A stretch of DNA of 64,000 bases, from the NCBI GenBank assembly GCA_029207755.1, contig JARCOQ010000003.1:90908646-90972645 (forward strand), read 5' to 3'. A program made the translations under genes and the position numbers. Below the pieces are notes generated by a model. The model saw nothing but the letters and a program-made list of their open reading frames with translations, did no database searches and had not been told where the DNA came from. This document shows positions 13,515 to 26,010 of this stretch, piece by piece. Numbering within the stretch: the stretch's first letter is position 1; each line of letters opens with the position of its first letter. Source of the stretch: Chamaea fasciata (lineage: Eukaryota; Chordata; Aves; Passeriformes; Sylviidae).

Positions 13515-13660
13515 GAATCACAGAATCACAGGATATTCTGAGTTACAAGGGACCCATATGGATCCTCAAGTCCACCTCTTAAGTGAATGCCCATATGGGG
13601 ATCAAACCCATGAGCTTGGTGCTTCTACACTGCACTCTAAGGGAGCAGTAGAGTGACTCA
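13515..13660 (-). repeat. TguSINE1-like SINE (tRNA-Ile head, CR1-like tail)
   Basis: Read on the minus strand, this starts with a tRNA-derived head: an A-box remnant ending CTTAGAGTGC, and a B box GGTTTGATCCC (revcomp of 13598-13608). It then passes through GGGCATTCACTTAAGAGGTG into a CR1-type 3' tail, GGACTTGAGGATCC...GGGTCCCTTGTAACTCAG, ending in repeats of GATTCTGT. This head-tail structure is that of TguSINE1, a SINE mobilised by CR1 in songbirds. The mutated tRNA part cannot fold as a working tRNA. It lies in AGPAT5 intron 1 in the sense orientation. Confidence 0.8.
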
Positions 13661-16600
13661 CCAGGGACAGCAGTGCAGAAACAAGAGTCCACAGTGCCCA
13701 GCTGTATTCAAGCCCCTTTGGAAGCAACCTGAAGACACCAGAGTGGCTTAAAGACTCCCAGCCCTCCTCAGAGGGACAGTGCTGCTCCCAGCGTTTGCAG
13801 AGCACAGGCAGGGGTGGTCTTGCCTCCTGCAGCCAGTGCTGGGGAAGCAGCACATGACATGCAGGACATGCCTTGGAGGCAATCTGAATTTCAGAATAGT
13901 GTTTCACGTATTTCATGTATGGCTCTCCAGACACAACAGTATACATATATTCTACCTATCTATCAGCTTAACGAACTGGTAAGTGCCTTGTCAGCCACAA
14001 CGAAGCAAGTGAGGAACATGTTCATCTAGAACAGAATCTGCTGTTAAAAAAAAAACAGGCACAATGAAGTCAAGCAAAGAAAGCAAAAGGAAGAGCAACA
14101 CAGCAAGCCAAAGTAAGCAGAGATTTGAGGGAAAATATTTAAAACGCAGATTTACAGTCTAACACTGCAAACATTACTTGTGTACACAACACTGTAAGTG
14201 TGCTTTCAGCCATGTTTTGGTTGCTTTACAGCCCAGTTCACAGTAATGGGTAATAGAGTTAGTGTTAATGAGGACCTTCCACATCTGTTTATATAGCAGC
14301 ACTGTCAAACTCAATACAGTGAGGTCTCAAATAAAGGAAACTGGACACTATTAGATCCCGTCTGTGCAGAGGCTGGTACTCAGCTTCCATGGATGCCATA
14401 GACCAAACTGTTCACAGGCTCAGCAGCCACAAGACACACCTCAGAGTGTCCTGTCCGGGTGAAGCTTTGATGAATTAGCAGGAAATTGAAAGTAGTTCTG
14501 CTGGGAGAATGTACTAATTCAGAGACAGGCTGATCTAGGTATGCAAATGCGAGCTCCTGGGTGATCTGGTGACACCAGTTTCAGCTTCCCTACCAGACTG
14601 CTTCTTCCAGTACAACATTCAACTATGGCTGTGCTAACGTGGTAGGTCACGTAGCAATGCGGAACAGTCCTGCATGGCAGCCACACCCAAATAACCCATA
14701 ATTTGCACAGGTTTTCACTGAAATAAGGCAGACATTCCTAAAATAGAGTTAAGAAATTTATTTCTTGCTTCTTTACATTCCAAAGAAAATGAAATAGAAC
14801 ATTTAATCATGTCCTATCAATATCAGTTCAGTAAACACTGCTATGGGAAAAATAACTGCAGGCAAAACTAATCATACTGTGGGAAGATCTGCTTGCAGGT
14901 CAGCTGGTGATCACATCAAACTCCCAGCAAACAGATTATCTTAATGTTGTAATTGGATGTGATAATGGGAGCAGTTAGAAGCTGATCTACAAGCAGATCT
15001 GATAGTGTGACGTCTGCTTCAGCACCATTAAAGCAACTGGTTATTGCTGGTAAAAACATGTGCCATCTCATCTGATGTCGATCAGTCTACCAATACACTT
15101 AGTCTTGGTTCCTCAAACTTCTTAACCCTCCTGCCTTCTCTGTTCAAAGAAACCAGGTGTGAACTGAAGAATGATGTTCCCATCTTTGCTGTTATTTCAA
15201 CAAAGCTTATGTTCACTGGAGTACTTTGTGAAAGCAGAGCGTTGTGTTCAGGAAAAACATCAGCTTCAAGCACAGGCAACAGCAAATGGAAAGAGGGATA
15301 AAAGCAGGATAACAGGGAGAACATTCCTTCCTTCTTCTGGAGAACAGTCAAGACATCAACACTTAAAAAGAACTACACAGACTTCCTACTCAGCTGCACT
15401 ATCCTCACAAAATGCACCTCTCTCCACTGTTTCTTCACGATTAATAATTGGGACTGTGTGCTCTTAGGGATAAGAGCATCTCTGTTGGCTGGGCACTACT
15501 ACAACACTCCACTAAAATAAACAGTATCCTAGGAAGTATTTCTCATCTGCTTGTTACAAACTCTGGATACAATGTTCTGGTGAAAGGGTGGAGCTTGATG
15601 AACAAACAACCTAAACAACTACCATGTAGCAGCTTCTAATGTCATCATGTACCCTGCGCAAGCTGACCTCTGCAGCATGGCTGCCGGCATCTTCAGTGAA
15701 GTTCTTTAAATTCTCTAAGACTAAAAACTTGTCTCATGTCACAAGTTCTTTGAGCTTCCAGAGAAAGCACCTCAGACAACAGCATCTATTTACCCTGTTT
15801 GACTAGAAGCAGGCTCAAGACAGGATACAGACAGGGAATCGTACTTGGGGCTGACAGATTTCTCAGGTTTTCAGATGTCTTACTGTAAGAATTTTAAATG
15901 TTTGTTTTTTTCTTAACAGAAGACAAAAAAGCACTTTTATTCACATTTAACAGATACAAGTTTCACTTGCCTACAGTAGAAGGAATATGACTAGAACACA
16001 AGAGGAAGGACTTTGATGTTATTAGTTGCATTTTTCTCTAGATCTCTAGATCTAGATTTCTCTAGATTTATAAATTTTCTAAAAATACCTTTAGGACACA
16101 CAACTTTAAGGTAATGATCATACTATTGCTGCATATCATAACCTTTTTAGAGACTATTTGCCCAACACAGAATTGTACAAGTCTGAAGTCTGCTGCTCAG
16201 AAAGCTCTAGCTAGCTCAGCAGCAAACCATAAAATCCCATACAAAGCAATCCATTTTACTGAGGCAGAGTTCATTCAAACATTCTGCAGTTATGTATTTT
16301 ACTGGGGTTCAGTGAAAAAAAAAATGCTAAGAGATTAAGCACTGGAAAATGTTGAAAAGATTCCTATACGTAATGCAACTTATTTTTTTTCCAATATATT
16401 TTTTACTTGATTCAACCAGACAGCACAAAACTTTAGAAAATACACTTACTGGCATTTAATTTCCTTTTTGTAAGAAAACTATAGCAGCAACCTATTTAGA
16501 TTAACTAGGACTAAATCATACCATCAGATGTTAAATATGAAACCTGTACATTCTTACTTTCATACTAGCTTTTAGCCTTATTGTCTAAATAGACAAACTT

Positions 16601-19146
16601 TTATGAGTGGTTAGACTTCATTCCATGTACTAGATACATGTATAGAAGTAATTTTGTTCTGATGGTGACTGTAAAGGCTTGGCAGTTTCTGAGCTGAATT
16701 AAAGATAATTGCCCCCTGTACTCCTTAGCTCTCTGATGAATCCTTAACAAAATTTTAAAAAAGGAATCTGTATATCTTAAATGTTCCAGTCTTGATAACA
16801 TGAAAAAACCCCAAGATTTATCGTGATTTTAAGATTCTGATACCTAAAGTCCGAAAAAAATTCCTATTTTCAGTGCCCAAATAATTTACAGATCTTTCTC
16901 CAAATTACTTGCTTTTGATTACAGTGGAGTTCAATGGCACAAACCCACCATTACCATCAGTGACCACCTGGGAAAAATCAAAATGAGAGCATTAACTTTC
17001 ATCATAAATCACCAGTAATGAAATTATTTTAATAAAAACTGCACATACCTCAGACATATATGAAAGGTCATTATTTATATGATGAGATTACAACAGGAAT
17101 GTTTTTCTGAACATTTGGCATCTTGGTATTACATAAAACATGAATATGTCTTCCAGTACAAGAGTGGAAGTAAGTATTCCACCTGTTTCAATAGGAGAAA
17201 GTCTCCTTTATAAGGCTTTTGCATCTCTGGAGACTTTTTCATGCACATTTTTGTAATTTCCTTAAAAGAAGGGCAAAAGCAACCCACACTTAATGTAGCC
17301 ATTGTTTACTTTATTACCCTTCTGTAGCGGAAAACATGTCATGTCCATTTAAACTCACTCTGGAAATACCCTTCGCCCACCACACATGAGCAGGAAAGCT
17401 AATGGCAGTTTGCAGTGTTTCCTCCAGCCAGAACTCTTTGTAATAGGAACTTTGCTTTTCAATGCCTTGCACTCCACAGAGGAGCCCTTTGCATCTTTAT
17501 TGGTAATACTGTTACAAGTGTTTGTATCAAGTACAGACTGAAAGCTACTGTGAAGCTATCAGTGGGTTGACATGAATGAGGATGATTATGAAACATCTCT
17601 AGTTTCTGCTTCTGGTTGTGGAATAGGATTTTTGAAAACTTCTCCACACACAATCAGTAAGCATTTGGACTTTAAGCACTCAACATTTTAACAGTGAGGC
17701 AAAGGAATCACTGCACAGCATAAGAACATGTAGGGAGGTATCTGCAACAATTCTGGCTCCAGAATTGAACACAGTAAACTGATCAACCTCAAAAGTCGCC
17801 ACATTAAAACCACTCCCATCTGGTCACCACCACAGCATGAGCATGAGCCAGTTCACCTGCAACTTGCTTGGAACTATGCACTACATTTGCTTACTCAAAA
17901 AGAAACATGCATGCCCTCAGATTTCCAAATTGCCTTAAGAAATGGAACAAAATAAGTCTTCGAGTCAATCCATAAATTCACCAGGTGAAATTATTTCAAC
18001 TACCACAATACAGTTCAGGGCAATCCAAACTAATATTTTTTTTTATATCTAGCCATGAAGTAAAATACAAATTTGACCAAATCATGTGTAGTTTATTTTA
18101 CATTTAAAAATCAAAGTAGCATAAATGCTATTTCCTACTCCCACAGAGGATCTAGTTGTAACAGAGAATATGACAAGTAGTATGTGACAAAAATGAAATG
18201 AACAAAAGAAAATAATTTCCCTGGCTTTTGATACCAAATCCTTTCATAGGATAAATTCAAACTGACAGAAGATAGATTAAAGAGTATTTTTCCCCCGAGA
18301 AGATATGCTTCTTCATAATTGTAATGTCAAAATCCCTGACATCTAAGCCTACTTTATCTAACACAGCTAAAACTGAGAAAAAAAGGATATCCCACCTGCA
18401 AGCCTAAGGCAAAAAGTTTGAAATAACTGCACTAAAATGTTTAACTATGAACAGAATCTTCTCTTACCAAGAAGAGTGTCTGATGGTAGAGTACCAGGAG
18501 AAAAAAACATCTAAATTAACAATCATCCTTATGTAAAGTATCTCGACATATTATGTAAGCACAAGAAAAGGGCATGGAAGAGCACTGTAAAACTCCATGG
18601 CCCAGCATCTACCAGAACACAGCTAAACACAAAAAGAGTAGAGGGTATAAAACCCATGCAAGTTAAAAAAAAAAGTGATAAATACAACTTTTATTTTCAA
18701 ATGTAACATACTATGTTAAATCAGGACAAATTGTATTCAAAAATTCATATACCAAAAATCTTAAGGTATTAAAATAAAGTATATTTAAATAGAAATTTTT
18801 TAAATCAAACAATTAGATTGCAAAACTTACTGGTCAAATACTTGGAATCAGAATTTGTAAGAGCATTCAAACTTGCCCTTTGACTCCTTAGCTTTTCCTA
18901 CCTGACACATACTTTCTAATATTTTCATAAGTACATGCAGCTAACTTAAAAATGTAAACACACGTTTTTTACATTGCAGACTGTGACAGATAAGGCTGAT
19001 ACAAAATTCAGATTCAGTTGTGACTTGCCATTTAGAAAATACATGCTAGCCCAATCTCTTCACAAAACTGCTAATTTATGAACCCAAAGAGCAGTTTTGG
19101 TTCAGGCAGCTGATACTTGATGCCTAAAAATGCTAAGACCTCAGCT

Positions 19147-19168
19147 TTTATTTATTTATTTATTTTTT
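19147..19168. repeat. (TTTA)n microsatellite
   Basis: About four TTTA units ending in a T run, in AGPAT5 intron 1. Confidence 0.85.
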
Positions 19169-22100
19169 CATATATCTGGCAGTAAGTGGAGAGTGATCAG
19201 GATCAGCGCTGAATGCAGAACCTCTCCATACTAAATTCTTTCGAGATTGCCCCAAAGCCAGATGCGCAGTAGACTGGAACTCTAGAAGGTATACTGTTGA
19301 ACAAGAGTCCTGAAGGACATCACTTTCACCTTCAGATCTACAGTCAAAGGCATAGAATAAAAATTAAGATATATGCAAATATCTAGTTTGCAATATCTAA
19401 AACAGAAAGAGCACAAAGTTAACATACCTAATCTATCTATTTTTGCTGCTTCATATCACAGTTGAACGTAAGTCTAAAATTAGGCATACATCTCAACTTG
19501 AAGGCTACATCCCTCAGGCTTAGCAGGTATCACTTAATTTCTGTTCTAATAACACAAAGAACTTAGCTGTATACTACAAAAGACATATATGCCTGGAGAC
19601 AGCTGTACACTGAAATCTCAAATTAAATGAAGCTGGGTGAACCCTCTTAATGGAGCCAGAAAAATTTCATCACAGCAGAAACTTTCACTGGGCTTCTTTT
19701 AAAAGTTTACCACACAAATGCGATACACTTTACTATTTTCTCCTAGTTTCTTTTCAGTCTTTGCATTGTACTAGTTCCCAAATTTCTGTCACTCCCCCAA
19801 GACCTTTACTTCATTATTTCTACCATCTCAATTAAATTATGATTATTTTAACTTCTCAACACAACCTCACAACAACTAATACTGTTTCACAAAGCAGCAA
19901 TGTAAGCAGGTAGTAACTGGGACTACTGCCACAAGCTACATGAATGAGGAAAGCTCAAGCCCTCAGAGGCTGCTCAGCTCCGACCTGAGCTTAGATCTTG
20001 CCTTGATGGCAGCTCTGCACTTTCCTGCTCAGCTCCCACACCACTCCAGGATCCTCCCACTCCTGAGCTGCCACACAGGGAGGAGAGCTCAGGAAACCTG
20101 AGCTCAAGGTGTATGAAAGCGCAGGTTCTTACACCCACGCTCATGCCAAAATGCAACTGCCAGCACTTTCCCTCCAAACACAACTGAAGAAGGGTGAAAA
20201 GTTATGTTTCCTTTGGACTTTCTGGTTACCTCATTTGCCTGGGAAATGGGTCCTCATATAAAGAGAAGCCAAACCCTGTCACTCACATCTATCGACAAGG
20301 AGCAGTCAGAAGCCAAACCTTCACCCTGCCAGGACGAAGCCTGGTTATGATGCCTTCCTCAGTACGGAGAGGGAAGAACCAAGTTCCTAAGAGATGACAA
20401 ACCACCTCACCAACAGAAACCAGAAGCACCTCCTTGTATGCTGGAACTTGGCGGTCAAACTTGTGCTGCCTCTTGCCTTCCCACTTCCACCTAGGGCCCT
20501 CAAGAATTACCTGTTGGACAGCTGAACACCTTCAAAAGGAAAAGCTAGACGTAAGTAAAGATAATCTTGTCTGGGAAGGTTGCTGTCCTGGCAACAAAGA
20601 TGGGCACAGACATTTTAACTGCAAATTGGCCAACAGCTCCAAGACTAAGCACCCATCCCAAATTCAGACACCAAGCTCTCCTCACACATCACCTAGAAAG
20701 CCAATATATGAAAAAAATCCGAGTCTCTACTCCAGTGGAAAGTATTGTCAAGAGTTCAGCAGCACATTTGCTCCACAAAGTTTCAGTTTGTTGTAAACCC
20801 AAGTAGTTTTCAACCCTATTGAGACACAGTAACTCCAAGCTTCAGTATCAATCCAGGAAGCACACTGCACTGTTTAACAAGCATCTCTTGTATTTTATAA
20901 TTATTTAGCTCTACTAAGCAACATCGAGGTATTATCTGATTCTTACAGCCTTTCCAGAGTCCTGTAAAGAGAACAAAACCCAGAATTTTGTAATGTCTTT
21001 AATAAAAACACCACTTCCAAAAAAATCTATTAATCAGGAAGCGGGGGTAGGGAACACAACTGACACAAGTACTGAACAAAATCCATGTGCATTAATTCAG
21101 TTATGGATTTCATTCAATTGTCAAAACCCTTCAGATGAAAATCATCCTTTAGGAAGCAGTCTGAGTGATGATTTCTTCATTATTTCTTCACCAGTATTCA
21201 GTACAAAATATCAAACACAATTACAACAAAAAAGTAGAAGAACATTTAGTCCTCACACGATCTGAAACATACGCACAAACACAATAGGTATTAATTTCAT
21301 CACCCTGACAGCAACTGGGATAAGAAGCTCAGGGTCAGAGAGAGATGAGAGCATTCATCATATTGAATTACTAGTCCTTTCAGCCCTTCAACCATTCTAA
21401 TCACACACATATTTGCAGCCATCCTGGTTTTCACATTCTGTGGTAAGATTCAACTTTTTATAGTCTGTTTGAAATGGAAGAGACCAGACTTCCCTAACAC
21501 AGTAAAGAGAAAAACAGTAATACAACCACAGTCCATAAGCTACTTGATGATTCAGAAACCTGGGGCCAAACTAACTATTAGAACCCGCAGATACAAGTCC
21601 TCTGAAGCACATGAATTGCACCTGTTTGTACCAGGGACTGCTTTAGCCCATCACTGATAAAATTAACATCCTTTGCTCTCTGAGACTGTCTCTACATAGA
21701 ATTATTCCCACTTTATACAACGTTCAAGCACCACATATATTTTCCTGCTAGAAAAGAGTACTGTAGATCACCTGCACCCTACGGCAGGACAGGTGCAAAG
21801 CAACACAGGGCCAAAACAGGGACATCCTCTCTGTGCCACTTTCCAATACCACATCTACACATTTTCATTCTGAGTATATAATCCTAGAGATTATTGAGGA
21901 GCACTGTCACAATGCCACAGATTAATTAATTTCATGTATTTATAGCTCCTAAATAGAATCCATGGATGCCTGCTAAACTGTAATTGCACTGACAAATTTA
22001 TGCAGCATTATATAGGACTTCACTTTATAGTCATACTGGCTTTGTCAAGATTACTTCACAGCACTGGGACGTTGTTGTTGCTTTCTGTACTCTCAGTACT

Positions 22101-24644
22101 GGTTCTTCAGTATTCTATTGCCAACACTTGCATGACAGTCAGCAAAAAGAACTATTTTTGGCAATTCATTAATGAATTCTAATATTATTGGAAAACCTAA
22201 ACTGATGCCAAGTGAGCTTGAGTTCTCTTAGGCTTTGTAAAACAAAATTGTTTCAGTGAAAAAAAACCAAGTCTGACCCAAAATTTAAAAAGAGAAAGTA
22301 TTTACAAGTAAATAGTTTTTTATTTACCAAGTAAAAAACTTCTACAGTTACTTCATGAGACACCCTCTAGGACCTAAAACATCCAGAGCTCACAGCAATT
22401 ATAGCTCTGCAATTATTTTATCTCTCAAGTCAAGTACTTAAGAGAAAGGGAAAGACTAGTATTTCAAGATTTTCTGTCATGCAGATCAGGTTACTTAGTT
22501 ACATTTCAAAACAGAGGAGTTTGCTACAATGATAAAAAGCCTTCCTAGCATGAACTACAGATTTTGTTTTTAAAGAATTGGCCAAGAACATCCAAGTCAA
22601 GAAGAAAAAGAAAAAAAAAAATAATAATTGTGCATGCAATTGTGAGGGGGAGATAGATTGAGATACTTAATGGATTAACAGCAAATGATAGAGAGAAACA
22701 TCTATCTCTATTATTGACAGATAAATAAATAGAAAACAAATATCATAATACATTAGTATTTGAGTCAAAAAGATAGTCATCCATGTTTATGATGGTAATG
22801 AACTCCACCTTATTAATACCCACCTACACTACCAGCAATTTTGGCAAATTATCTTAAAATCAGAGACCTCAGATATCCACAACTGGTTCAGAGTGTTCCT
22901 GTATTGAAAAGCCACAACTACCTTAAGTGTAAAACCAAAGAATGCTAAACAGTACATAACATTAAAGACATTTTAATACAGTAAGACAGCAACCATGCTA
23001 ACAAAATGTCACTGGAGCATCTGTAGAACCCTAACAGCTTGAGTGAGACACAACAAGTTCCAGTATTCTGATGGATGAAGTTGTTGTCTCCTATTTATCC
23101 AGTTACAAAAATAAATACCCCAAGACACTTCAATTGATTGAATAAATTAAGAGACCTGAAATAGACCTGCAAAATTCCTCCCTCCCATGGCTCTTATGGT
23201 GACTTAATGCTGGTAGAGTCCTACAGCTGCCTTTATGAAGCTAATATTTTTGCTGGTTTACTGGAATTAAGTTCAATGATGAACTTTTGCATCTAATTAC
23301 ATGCCTTAAGACAGCACATCCACAGTAGCTCTCATGTTACCATCCCAATCTCATACACTCAGGCACATGGTTAACTTTCCACTGTGAGTTTCAAGTTAAA
23401 ACACGTGCACCGTTCACAAGAGTAGGTCTAAAAGGACATCCTGTTTCTCTTCTTTACGCAAATGAGGACTATCTTCCAGTTAAATGACAAATGGATTTTA
23501 AGGGTTATAGCTCTTATTTCTCTCTATACACGTCTTGTATTTTCCCAGCTTTTCTTTACTTCCCAGTCACTATTTTATTTATCCTATCACATATGCCTCC
23601 TCTTCCATCATTTCATATCATTATTTGTTGCTTACTGTGACAAATCATCTCTATTTTAATATTATCCTAATCAGTCTCCTGTTAATGGCCTACCATTGAT
23701 CATCACCATTTTTGTGTTTGTATGAAGTTTATCAATGCAATGAAACAGAGGTCAACAGATGATGGCTGCCTTGTTGTTTCTTTTGGTTAGCATTTTCCTT
23801 TCTTTAATGTCACAGGCATTTTTCAGATAAAAGTCCTTTTTAAAAATTCTAAGTGTTTGTTACTGTCTGCACACCAGTCATAGGCAGCTTGAGTAGCTTT
23901 TCCATTGCAATTAATATATTCATTTTTGGCCCTCATTCTCAGAATAGGTCAAATTAAACTTCTATGCTGCTACTTCAAGCAATTAACGACCAAGATGGGT
24001 TACTACACATCAAGGTATCTGCACTAGATGCACTACAAAAAAAAGAAGGCAGTTAAAACTAAAAGTACCTGTGAACTACTGCTCCTTCTTCCTTTTTTTT
24101 TCTTTCTTAAAATACATCAAACACAACACAGGTTACCTTATTTGGACACGAGGTAAGGCGAAGTTACATAAATTACAACCTGAATCAAAAACCACCGCTA
24201 AAGAAGATCTTGCTTCAGTTTTCTATCCGTTCTATTTACTCTGATGGCAAACAGTGTAACTCTTGTACCTTTAGCTGGCTTTGTCGGTTTCCCAAGAGTC
24301 AGTATGAAAGCAAGGCCTACAAACGCACTCAAGAGTGGAAACTAGGGGAGATCCAGCCTGATTCTGAAATAAATGCTTCATTAGAGAGTGGAAAAAGACC
24401 TTAGCTGTAAATACGAGAAGACTTCATTTGTATGAGCTCTGTCATCTGTCAATGTATTGGTATTCTTTGCTCTCAAGCACCTAAAGCTGACACTAACTTC
24501 AAACAGCCTTCTGTAGATTCAAAAAATTTTGAAGGTCATGTTTAGGCACAGGAAGCACCTGTCATTTATTATGTTTTGCATGCAAAATTAAGTGTCTCCT
24601 TGCCTACTTTCCAAATTACAGACAAATATATAACCTCTCAAACA

Positions 24645-24720
24645 CTGTCAGGTATTATCTATCACCTGAATGCAAATACCCCTGTCAGGTATTATCTATC
24701 ACCTGAATGCAAATACCCCT
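24645..24720. repeat. 37-base tandem duplication
   Basis: Two exact adjacent copies of a 37-base unit beginning ctgtcaggtattatctatca: copy 1 is 24645-24681, copy 2 is 24682-24718, and two further bases match the start of the unit. The copies are identical, so the duplication is recent or copy number still changes. It lies in AGPAT5 intron 1. Confidence 0.95.
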
Positions 24721-25300
24721 CTGATCATACAAGAGAGGCCTCCAATTCCAACTTATTAACCTGAAACTGAGATCCTAAATAATCACAATCCATGGCTGTT
24801 CCAAAATTTAAGGGCCAAAGAGCGACATGAGGCAGACTGCACGAAAACTGAAAATCTGTAATAATTGAGATATTAAGTAATCTATTTATTTAACACTTGT
24901 ACGTGCATTATGTACAATTATAGTTGATGACAGCTTTCTCATCTGCTGCCAATTTATTACTACAGATGTGCAGCACAGGCCGCAGGGGTTCAAAGTGTGC
25001 AAAGGCGGCTGCCATTCAAGTGCTGACAGAGCACGACCGGTGTCGCATCTCTTCGTTTCCCCGACCTGCAAAACGAACACAACACCAACACTCCGTGAAA
25101 AGCATCACCAGAGGAGCAGCGGCGGCTGCGGAACGAGGCGGATCCTCTGCGGTCCCGGGCACAGGCCACGGCCGCACCTGCCCGGGGCCCTCGGCGGGCG
25201 GCCCGAGAGGGCCGGGGGGACGAGCCCAGAGCCGGCACCACCGCCGGCCGCTCCCCGGACCGCCGGAGCCCTCCCCCCCTGCCCGGCCCAGCCGGCTCAC

Positions 25301-25519
25301 CTGCACGCCCGTGTAGTTCTCGAAGAAGAAGAGCACCATGCTCTGGTAGATGGTGTACAGCCGGTCATCCACCTCGCGGTAGAAGCGGGTGGGCAGCACG
25401 GCGGAGAGCAAGCGCCAGGCGCCCCAGGCCAGCACGTAGGTGGGCGCCGTGCCCATCATGACGGCGGCGGGCAGCACGTAGCGCATGGAGTAGGTGTGCA
25501 GCACCAGCGACAGCAGCAT
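25301..25519 (-). CDS. AGPAT5: AGPAT5 coding exon 1 (lysophosphatidic acid acyltransferase epsilon, N-terminus)
   Basis: AGPAT5 transfers an acyl group from acyl-CoA to the sn-2 position of lysophosphatidic acid, giving phosphatidic acid, at ER and mitochondrial membranes. This exon encodes 73 residues from the start MLLSLVLHTY to ENYTGVQ. It contains the hydrophobic N-terminal membrane segment (about residues 1-42) and the conserved stretch DDRLYTIYQSMVLFFFENYTG, which I recognise as the N-terminus of vertebrate AGPAT5. The ATG (25519-25517) gives the usual family start; no in-frame upstream start is needed. The exon ends CAG followed by a GTGAGC donor, phase 0. It sits inside a strong CpG island, as expected for a widely expressed gene. 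The overlapping long plus-strand ORFs are GC-rich shadows. The gene continues at 10421 after an intron of about 14.9 kb. Confidence 0.97.
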
Positions 25520-25703
25520 CTTCCCGCTGCCCCCGGCCTCACCGGGACACCCACATGGGCGGCGCGCTCACACACAGCCCCGCAGCCCCGCCGCCCGCAT
25601 CGCCCGCCGCGCCGGACACACGCACCAGGCGGCCGCGAAGCAGCAGCGGCGGCGGCGACCGCGGCCGGGAGGGACGGGGAGAGCGGCGAGAGAGGGCACC
25701 GGC

Positions 25704-25736
25704 TCACGGCTCCTCCGGCGCCGCCGCCGCCACCAT
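25704..25736 (-). promoter_or_regulatory. Candidate upstream ORF with overlapping YY1-like motif in the AGPAT5 leader
   Basis: On the minus strand, CAAGATGGTGGCGGC resembles the YY1 site (core AAGATGGCGGC, one mismatch) often found just downstream of TATA-less start sites. The ATG within it opens a ten-codon frame, MVAAAAPEEP, closed by TGA about 185 bases before the AGPAT5 start codon. If transcription starts above 25740 this would be a translated upstream ORF that could damp AGPAT5 translation. The position of the transcript start is inferred, not seen. Confidence 0.4.
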
Positions 25737-26010
25737 CTTGCCCGGCGGAGGCGGAGCCGCGCCGCAGGAAGGCGGCCCCGGGCCCGCGGCGCTTCCGGGC
25801 GGGCGGGAGGGGCCGGGCTGGCTCCGGGCCGCACCGGGGACCGGCCCCGGGACCGGGACGGGGACCGGCCCCGCGGGCAGCCCGGTCTGTGACACCGGCC
25901 ATGTCCGCGTCCCCGGCCCTATCCCGGCCCCATCCCCGGCCCCAACCCCATTCCTCCCCAACCAGAAGCGGCTGCGGCGGGTGCCGAGCTGCTCGGCTCC
26001 GTGCAAAACG

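Larger units (their letters stand above)
10422..25300 (-). other. AGPAT5: AGPAT5 intron 1
   Basis: About 14.9 kb of AT-rich intron with donor GTGAGC and an acceptor TAG after a T-rich tract. It contains a T-rich tract (10947-10983), a TguSINE1-like SINE (13515-13660), a cluster of TCTAGA motifs (16036-16075), a TTTA microsatellite (19147-19168) and a 37-base tandem duplication (24645-24720). The ORFs inside (up to 120 codons, for example 20434-20796 plus and 13037-13387 minus) resemble no family I know and are treated as chance. Confidence 0.9.
25090..26010. promoter_or_regulatory. AGPAT5: CpG island promoter of AGPAT5
   Basis: The sequence switches abruptly from AT-rich intron to a CpG-dense block with many CG dinucleotides and GC boxes (for example ccccgcccg-like runs), then returns to AT-rich DNA after about 26010. 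It covers AGPAT5 exon 1, its 5' leader and the upstream flank. Transcription should start on the minus strand above 25519. No TATA box is evident, which fits a CpG-island housekeeping promoter. The exact start site cannot be read from the sequence. Confidence 0.9.

Noticed and set aside
13595..13660. tRNA-like sequence with an A and B box.
   Set aside because: It is the head of a SINE, with mutations that break the cloverleaf and a CR1 tail following it.
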